NCBI RefSeq assembly: GCF_001612685.1
Contig: NZ_BDAY01000009.1
Span: 1 to 64,000, forward strand
Direction: 5' to 3'
DNA length: 64,000 bases
Source of the DNA: Nocardia altamirensis NBRC 108246
Lineage (GTDB): Bacteria > Actinomycetota > Actinomycetes > Mycobacteriales > Mycobacteriaceae
This document shows positions 58,067 to 64,000 of this stretch, piece after piece (within the stretch, counting starts at the first letter, position 1; every line of letters begins with the position of its first letter). Position numbers and translations under genes: made by a program. The notes under the pieces are model-generated. The model saw only the letters and a list, made by a program, of their open reading frames with translations. It did not search any database and was not told where the DNA came from.

Positions 58067-58095
58067 ACTGTATCCCATGACCCAGACGGTTCACA
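58067..58095 (-). promoter_or_regulatory. Weak candidate promoter of the mkl-mce operon
   Basis: TACAGT (58067-58072) lies 17 bases from TGTGAA (58090-58095) on the minus strand. Only the -10 is a fair match. The gap from 57979 to 58220 holds nothing else except the rplL terminator. Confidence 0.25.
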
Positions 58096-58171
58096 CCCCT
58101 ACCTGACTGAAGAGTAACCCCGTTTCACTCACTATTTCCGGATTGTTGGCGCAGGTCCACAGAAATAGCAA

Positions 58172-58201
58172 ACGGGCGGTCCCCCGGAGGGGACCGCCCG
58201 T
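58172..58201 (-). terminator. Terminator after rplL
   Basis: A 13-bp perfect stem: ACGGGCGGTCCCC (58172-58184) with 58189-58201, loop CGGA. It separates rplJL from the mce operon behind it. Confidence 0.88.
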
Positions 58202-58220
58202 CGGCGATTACGGTCGGGAA

Positions 58221-58601
58221 TTACTTGACCGAAACCTTGGCGCCGGCTTCTTCCAGCTTCGCCTTGGCTGCCTCGGCGGCATCCTTGGCGACCTTCTCCA
58301 GGATCGGCTTCGGGGCACCCTCGACCAGGTCCTTGGCTTCCTTCAGGCCCAGGCCGGAGACGATCTCACGGACCACCTTGATGACCTGGATCTTCTTCTC
58401 GCCCGCACCCTCGAGGATGACGTCGAACTCGTCCTGCTCCTCCACGGCGTCAACCGCGGCGGCAGCGCCACCGACGGCGGCGACGGCGACGGGAGCAGCC
58501 GCGGTGACCTCGAACTTCTCTTCGAACTTCTTGACGAAGTCCGACAGCTCGAGCAGGGTCATGCTGCCGAAGGTCTCCAGCAGTTCGTCAACGTTGGCCA
58601 T
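58221..58601 (-). CDS. rplL: 50S ribosomal protein L7/L12
   Basis: A 126-residue stalk protein that recruits translation GTPases. It has an N-terminal dimer domain ([22 protein letters not shown]), an Ala-rich hinge and a C-terminal domain with [14 protein letters not shown]. It follows rplJ by 65 bases and ends before a strong terminator. Confidence 0.98.
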   Translation of the reverse strand: MANVDELLETFGSMTLLELSDFVKKFEEKFEVTAAAPVAVAAVGGAAAAVDAVEEQDEFDVILEGAGEKKIQVIKVVREIVSGLGLKEAKDLVEGAPKPILEKVAKDAAEAAKAKLEEAGAKVSVK

Positions 58602-58666
58602 GATTGTTGTCCTTTCGGTAGTTGTTGTCTGCGTGGGGCGTTCGCGCGCGAATCACCCGTAGCGGG

Positions 58667-59212
58667 TTATTCGGCGGCAGCGGCTTCGCCACCGGCTTCG
58701 GCCTGTCGCTTCTCCAGCAGTGCGGCGGCAAGGCGAGCCACCTGCGAAGCGGGAGCGTTGAACAGACCGGCGGCCTTCGCCATGTTGCCCTTCATCGCGC
58801 CGGCCAGCTTGGCCAGCAGGACCTCGCGGGACTCCAGGTCGGCGATCTTCTCGACCTCGGACACGGACAGCGCAGCGCCGTCCATGTAGCCGCCCTTGAT
58901 GATGAGCGCCTTGTTGTCCTTCGCGAAGGTCTTGAGGGCCTTCGCCGCGTTGACCGGCTCACCGCTGATGAAGGTGATCGCGGTCGGTCCGACGAACAAG
59001 TCATCCAGGCCTTCGACGCCCGCCTCGGCGGCCGCGCGCTTGACCAGGGTGTTCTTGGCGACGGAGTACGTGGCGTCGGCGCCGAGCGCACGCCGCAGCT
59101 CGGTGAGCTTGCCGACCGAAAGACCACGGTATTCCGTGACAACGGTGGCGGTCGAGCTCTTGAACTGCTCCGCGATCTCCTCGACCGCAGTGACCTTCTC
59201 GGGTTTTGCCAT
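58667..59212 (-). CDS. rplJ: 50S ribosomal protein L10
   Basis: A 181-residue L10, the base of the L7/L12 stalk. [20 protein letters not shown] and [19 protein letters not shown] are typical. Expression is likely controlled by L10 binding to its own leader RNA, which here is about 300 bases long from the predicted promoter. Confidence 0.97.
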   Translation of the reverse strand: MAKPEKVTAVEEIAEQFKSSTATVVTEYRGLSVGKLTELRRALGADATYSVAKNTLVKRAAAEAGVEGLDDLFVGPTAITFISGEPVNAAKALKTFAKDNKALIIKGGYMDGAALSVSEVEKIADLESREVLLAKLAGAMKGNMAKAAGLFNAPASQVARLAAALLEKRQAEAGGEAAAAE

Positions 59213-59516
59213 ACTTCGCCTCCTCTCTGATGGTCGGTTCGTAGCGAACTACCGATCAGGGACCGCGCTTGCGACTGCTTGCAGGTCGCTCGAAAGGGCC
59301 AGCCGACAAAACTAACGCCCCGGACGCAGGGCGTCTCGGGGCGCAAACAGGAATCATCGATCCGGACTCATCACCCGGATCGGGTTCCCCAGCCTCGACT
59401 CTCCCTGCGTGGGCCGCCGGCAATGTGGCCGGACCTTCGACTGCACTCGAATGAGCGCAGCGACCAACGGTCTTCGGTAGAACGAATTGGGTAGTCATCG
59501 AACTTGTCGATTACTT
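59213..59516 (-). ncRNA. rplJ leader RNA (L10 leader-like)
   Basis: The transcript from the predicted promoter has about 300 untranslated bases. A stable hairpin (59317-59342: GCCCCG and GACGC pairing with GCGTC and CGGGGC) is followed on the minus strand by GTTAGTTTTG, resembling an attenuator. A second stem (59229-59258) lies near the start codon. L10 autoregulation through such leaders is established in bacteria; this fold is inferred by eye. Confidence 0.5.
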
Positions 59517-59522
59517 CCGCCC

Positions 59523-59552
59523 ACTGTACCTGGACCACCCGCCATCTGCCAA
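59523..59552 (-). promoter_or_regulatory. Predicted rplJL promoter
   Basis: TTGGCA (59547-59552), an 18-base spacer and TACAGT (59523-59528) on the minus strand. It is divergent from the MFS gene. Confidence 0.55.
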
Positions 59553-59661
59553 AACGGGGTCGGGGCAACGGAAATCGAGGCCGTCGAGATACCTCTGCGT
59601 TATGAGCTGGGTCACAGCAAGGTGGCAGATGTGTCCGAGATCGCCCCTTTAAGATGTTACC

Positions 59662-59680
59662 AACGGTGACAGTTACTGTT
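59662..59680. promoter_or_regulatory. Candidate operator before MFS gene
   Basis: AACGGTGAC-A-GTTACTGTT is an imperfect palindrome (7 of 9 positions match) ending 13 bases before the MFS start codon. It resembles TetR-type operators. No regulator gene is adjacent. Confidence 0.4.
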
Positions 59681-59693
59681 TGACTGCTGAACT

Positions 59694-61316
59694 ATGGCAA
59701 CCTCCATAGTCGATCCACCGGTGCTGCTGGAACGGCGTAACCAGCGCTTTCTCGCCTTGGCCGTGATCTGCCTGGCCGAACTGCTTGTCGTCCTCGACAA
59801 CACCATCGTCAACGTCGCCCTGCCCTCGATCGGGGTGGAGCTCGAAACCGGTATCAGCGGCCTGCAATGGGTCGTCGATGCGTACACCCTGACGTTCGCC
59901 GGACTACTGCTCGCCTTCGGCAACCTGGGCGACCGGCTCGGCCGCCGCCGGGTCATGATGATCGGCCTGGTCGGCGTCGGCGCGATGTCGGTCGCGGGCG
60001 CGCTGTCCGGATCCATGGGCGGCGTCATCGCCGCGCGCGCCGCGATGGGCGTGTTCGCGGCGGCGGTCTTCCCCGCGACGCTCGCCCTGATCATCAATAT
60101 CTTCCACGACCGCCGCGAACGCGGACTCGCGATCGGCGCGTGGACAGCCATGGCGGGCTTCGCCATTGCGATCGGCCCGATCTCGGGCGGTTGGCTGCTC
60201 GAGCATTTCTCCTGGCACTCGGTCTTCTGGATCAATGTGCCGTTGGCGCTCATCGCCCTCGTCGCCACCAGGATCTGGGTGCCCGAGTCACGCTCCACCA
60301 ACGTCGGGCGGCTCGACGTGCTCGGCATCGTGCTGTCCATCGCGGGCATCACGCTCGTTGTGTGGTCCATCATCGAGGCACCGCGCTTCGGCTGGCTCTC
60401 GGCAACCACGCTCGGTACCGGCGCGCTCGGCGCCGCACTTGTCATCGCCTTCGTCCTCTGGGAATTGCGCACGCACTCACCGATTCTCAACATGCGGCTG
60501 TTCCGCAATCGGCGATTCTCCATGCCCTCCTTGGCCATCGCGATCGGTTACTTCTCGATGTTCGGGTTCCTTTTCCTGATCACCCAGTACTTCCAAGGCG
60601 TTCGTGAATACACGCCGCTCGAATTCGGTATCGCCTCACTGCCTTTCGCATTCTCGGTGGCGGTGGGCGCACCGGTCGCGACCCTGCTCTCGCAGCGGTT
60701 CGGGACCGCACCGGTCATCGCTTTCGGCCTGTTGATCAGCGGGCTCGGGCTTTATCTCGGCGGTCAGGTCACGGTGGACAGCCCGTACGTCACCGATGTG
60801 CTGCCCGCCATGGTGTTCATGGCGATGGGCGTCGGCATCGTTCAGGGGCCCGCGACCGAATCCATCATGGGTTCACTGCCATTGAACGAAGCGGGCGCGG
60901 GTTCGGCGGTCAACGACACCACCCGCGAGATCGGCGGCACCCTCGGCGTGGCGGTGCTCGGATCCATTGTGGCGTCGTACTACACGACGCGAATCGCACC
61001 GCGGATCGAGACCATCCCCACCACGATGATGTCCACCAAAGAGAAAGAGCTGGTACAGGCGAGCCCGCTCAGCGTGCTCGAGCTTCGCAAGCGCCCGCTC
61101 GCCCCGTTCTTCGAGACCCAGCGCGAGAACCTGATCGTCGCAATGAAAACAGCGGCACTGCAGGGCTCGCACACTGCGTCGCTTGTCGCGGCGGGCGCCG
61201 TCGTGACGTGCGCGGTCATCGTGGCCGTCTTCCTGCCGTGGGGCGTGCCGGAAGGCGAGTCGGTCCTGCTGGCCTGGCGGGACAAGTCCGAAGCCGACAA
61301 GGACCCGGCGGCCTGA
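59694..61316 (+). CDS. DHA2-type MFS drug exporter (EmrB/QacA family)
   Basis: A 540-residue, 14-helix proton-driven exporter. Motif D1 is LDNTIVNVALPSI, motif A is GDRLGRRR, motif C is AIGPISGGWL. The tail is hydrophilic. DHA2 exporters confer resistance to dyes and antibiotics, or export natural products. It sits between rplA and rplJ, with a palindrome at its promoter and an FMN reductase convergent with it. Confidence 0.92.
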   Translation: MATSIVDPPVLLERRNQRFLALAVICLAELLVVLDNTIVNVALPSIGVELETGISGLQWVVDAYTLTFAGLLLAFGNLGDRLGRRRVMMIGLVGVGAMSVAGALSGSMGGVIAARAAMGVFAAAVFPATLALIINIFHDRRERGLAIGAWTAMAGFAIAIGPISGGWLLEHFSWHSVFWINVPLALIALVATRIWVPESRSTNVGRLDVLGIVLSIAGITLVVWSIIEAPRFGWLSATTLGTGALGAALVIAFVLWELRTHSPILNMRLFRNRRFSMPSLAIAIGYFSMFGFLFLITQYFQGVREYTPLEFGIASLPFAFSVAVGAPVATLLSQRFGTAPVIAFGLLISGLGLYLGGQVTVDSPYVTDVLPAMVFMAMGVGIVQGPATESIMGSLPLNEAGAGSAVNDTTREIGGTLGVAVLGSIVASYYTTRIAPRIETIPTTMMSTKEKELVQASPLSVLELRKRPLAPFFETQRENLIVAMKTAALQGSHTASLVAAGAVVTCAVIVAVFLPWGVPEGESVLLAWRDKSEADKDPAA

Positions 61317-61326
61317 CGGCCCTTCG

Positions 61327-61857
61327 TCAGACCGCGACCCTGGCCACCAGCTTGGTCAGCGTTTCGAGTGCGCCGCTACGGAATTCGGTGGTGGCGACCA
61401 GGCCGTCCGGTCCTACCGCATCGCGGGCGACGGGCAACCTGGCGCAACTGTCAGGGTCGAAATCGGCTCCCACATAACCGAGCACCAGCGCCAGGGTCGC
61501 GGCGGCACCTTCGCCGCGACCCTGTGCGGCGGCATTGATCCACCCGGTCGGCTTCTCGTACAGATCGGCATTGCCGACGGTCCAATCCAGCAGGTTCTTG
61601 AGGCTGCCCGGCAGGGTGCCCGCATATTCAGGGGTGCAGAACAACACCGCGTCCGCCTGCGAAAGCTGTTCGCGCAGTGCGAGAACCGAGGGGTGACCGG
61701 TGCCGTCGTCGTCGGGGTTGAACGCGGGCAGCTCGGCGAGCCCGTCGAACCACCGGATGTCGACGGTGTCGGGGGCGAGTGCCTCGACCGTGCGCAGTGC
61801 GGCGGTGTTGGTCGAAGCACTGCGCGTGCTTCCGGAGATCAGCAGAACAACCGTCAC
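61327..61857 (-). CDS. NADPH-dependent FMN reductase
   Basis: A 176-residue flavodoxin-fold reductase: LLISGSTRSASTNTAALRT binds the FMN phosphate, and TPEYAGTLPGSLKNLLDW is the second family motif. The GTG start at 61857 has AAGG just upstream; the open frame beyond it runs into the rplA terminator. Substrate unknown, perhaps quinones or azo compounds. Confidence 0.88.
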   Translation of the reverse strand: MTVVLLISGSTRSASTNTAALRTVEALAPDTVDIRWFDGLAELPAFNPDDDGTGHPSVLALREQLSQADAVLFCTPEYAGTLPGSLKNLLDWTVGNADLYEKPTGWINAAAQGRGEGAAATLALVLGYVGADFDPDSCARLPVARDAVGPDGLVATTEFRSGALETLTKLVARVAV

Positions 61858-61903
61858 CTTGCAAGCCAACCACTGTCGCGCCTGGATTAGTCCGGAAACG
61901 CAC

Positions 61904-61936
61904 AAGGGCGGGAACGCGATTCGCGTTCCCGCCCTT
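61904..61936 (-). terminator. Terminator after rplA
   Basis: A 16-bp perfect inverted repeat, AAGGGCGGGAACGCGA (61904-61919) with 61921-61936 and a very short loop, just after the rplA stop. Confidence 0.88.
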
Positions 61937-61953
61937 GCGGACTTATTCAGGTG

Positions 61954-62673
61954 CTACTGCGTCGCATCCTCGTCGAGGAGGTTGCGGGTGCGGTTCGGGT
62001 CCACCGGGATGCCCGGTCCGGTGTTCGTCGAAACCGTCACCTTCTTGACGTAGCGGCCCTTGGCGGTCGACGGCTTCACACGCAGGATCTCGTCCAGCGC
62101 GGCACCGTAGTTCTCCACCAGTTTGGCATCGTCGAAGGACGCCTTGCCGATGACGAAGTGCAGGTTGGCCTGCTTGTCGACGCGGAAGTTGATCTTGCCG
62201 CCCTTGATGTCGTTGACGGCCTTGGTCACATCGGTGGTGACCGTGCCCGTCTTCGGGTTCGGCATCAGGCCACGCGGGCCGAGGACACGCGCGATCCGGC
62301 CGACCTTGGCCATCTGGTCCGGGGTGGCGATCGCGGCGTCGAAGTCCAGCCAGCCGCCCTGGATCCGCTCGATCAGGTCCTCGGCGCCAACGGCGTCCGC
62401 ACCGGCGGCCTCGGCCTCGGCGGCCTTCTCGCCGGCCGCGAACACGATGACGCGGGCGGTCTTACCGGTGCCGTGCGGCAGGTTGACGGTGCCGCGGACC
62501 ATCTGGTCAGCCTTGCGGGGATCCACACCGAGACGAACGGCAACCTCGACGGTGGCGTCGGTCTTGGTGGTGGCGGTCTCCTTGGCCAGCCGCGCTGCGG
62601 CGAGCGGGGAGTACAGCTTGTCGCGATCGACCTTCTCGGCCGCGGCGAGATACGCCTTGCTTCGTTTTGCCAT
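61954..62673 (-). CDS. rplA: 50S ribosomal protein L1
   Basis: A 239-residue L1 that forms the mobile stalk near the E site. [15 protein letters not shown] and [13 protein letters not shown] (in the [11 protein letters not shown] loop) are family marks. It follows rplK by 76 bases. Confidence 0.97.
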   Translation of the reverse strand: MAKRSKAYLAAAEKVDRDKLYSPLAAARLAKETATTKTDATVEVAVRLGVDPRKADQMVRGTVNLPHGTGKTARVIVFAAGEKAAEAEAAGADAVGAEDLIERIQGGWLDFDAAIATPDQMAKVGRIARVLGPRGLMPNPKTGTVTTDVTKAVNDIKGGKINFRVDKQANLHFVIGKASFDDAKLVENYGAALDEILRVKPSTAKGRYVKKVTVSTNTGPGIPVDPNRTRNLLDEDATQ

Positions 62674-62749
62674 AATTCTCTGTCCTTAGTTGTCTGGTTC
62701 AGCCGTGGTTATCGGGCCTGGCCGGCCCTCCCACCTGTGAGCGATGAGC

Positions 62750-63184
62750 TCAGCCTTCGACGGTGATACCCATCGAGCGAGCGGTACCGGCGATGATCTT
62801 CGCGGCCTGCTCGATGTCGTTGGCGTTCAGGTCTTCCTGCTTGGTCTTGGCGATCTCCCGGACCTGGTCCATGGTGACCTTCGCGACCTTCAGGCGATGC
62901 GGCTCAGCCGAACCCTTCTGCACACCGGCGGCCTTGAGCAGCAGCCGAGCGGCGGGCGGGGTCTTCAGCTTGAAGTCGAACGACCGATCCTCGTACACCG
63001 AGATCTCGACCGGAATGACGTTGCCACGCTGCGACTCGGTCGCGGCGTTGTACGCCTTGCAGAACTCCATGATGTTGACGCCGTGCTGACCAAGCGCGGG
63101 ACCCACCGGAGGGGCGGGGTTCGCCTGGCCGGCCTGGATCTGAAGCTTGATGATCCCGGCGAGCTTCTTCTTCTTGGGGGGCAT
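62750..63184 (-). CDS. rplK: 50S ribosomal protein L11
   Basis: A 144-residue L11 of the GTPase centre, with [20 protein letters not shown] and the C-terminal RNA-binding domain ending [22 protein letters not shown] start. Co-transcribed with nusG upstream and rplA downstream. Confidence 0.98.
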
Positions 63185-63279
63185 CTTTCTTTCCTAGGTG
63201 TCTGTTTTCCTTGCTCTTTGCAAGTCCTGGTGTTGCGATCCTCGGCAGAGTTGTTCCACGCTGCCGAGGACGAACAGTC

Positions 63280-64000
<721 letters not shown>

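Overview
This looks like a chromosomal segment of a high-GC mycolic-acid actinobacterium, most likely Nocardia or a close relative. The evidence is the very high GC content, RpoB and RpoC of mycobacterial/nocardial type, many DUF3558, DUF4232 and DUF7373-type lipoproteins, a complete mce lipid-import operon, a type VII secretion substrate pair and a KstR-like operator. The species cannot be named from the sequence alone. All calls come from reading the sequence and recalling families; no database search was run.

Layout. About 1-2.7 kb holds an alpha/beta hydrolase and two lipoproteins. About 2.75-9.9 kb holds the str operon on the minus strand (rpsL, rpsG, fusA, tuf) followed by a second elongation factor G gene, fusA2. 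It has its own upstream control region, and its 3' end is almost identical to that of fusA. About 9.9-13.2 kb holds two DUF3558 lipoproteins, a small exported protein, and hppD divergent from an Lrp/AsnC regulator with a near-perfect 26-bp palindrome between them. About 13.3-17.1 kb holds a winged-helix protein, a quinone reductase, and a type VII substrate pair whose second member carries a lytic transglycosylase domain. About 17.1-22.1 kb is a tightly coupled operon of two membrane Ser/Thr kinases and a lipoprotein. About 22-38.4 kb is an accessory stretch of single enzymes and regulators (thioesterase, ferredoxin reductase, SixA, VOC proteins, Uma2 nuclease, MerR/ABM, an AhpD-GNAT fusion, pirin, MarR, a thioesterase behind a KstR-like box, GDPD, a quinone reductase, a MetX-like hydrolase, and a nuclease/antitoxin-like pair).

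About 38.4-46.3 kb carries rpoC and rpoB with a recognisable promoter and terminator. About 46.4-58 kb is one minus-strand mce operon: mkl/mceG ATPase, yrbEA, yrbEB, mceA-F and two Mce-associated membrane proteins. It lies directly beside rplJL (58.2-59.2 kb), which has a long leader RNA. Then come a drug-type MFS exporter and an FMN reductase, followed by rplA, rplK and nusG, the last running off the right edge.

The two most unusual signals are these. (1) fusA2 carries a 12-codon insertion in domain V, an altered switch I residue, a 3' tract apparently homogenised with fusA, and an upstream palindrome plus a short upstream ORF. (2) Two unrelated gene junctions (29.27-29.39 kb, before a pirin gene; 47.83-47.96 kb, inside the mce operon) carry the same arrangement: a 13-codon and then a 27-codon micro-ORF, chained by 4-nt stop/start overlaps and ending in related SEAES/SEVES-type tails, with the last overlapping the next gene's start codon.
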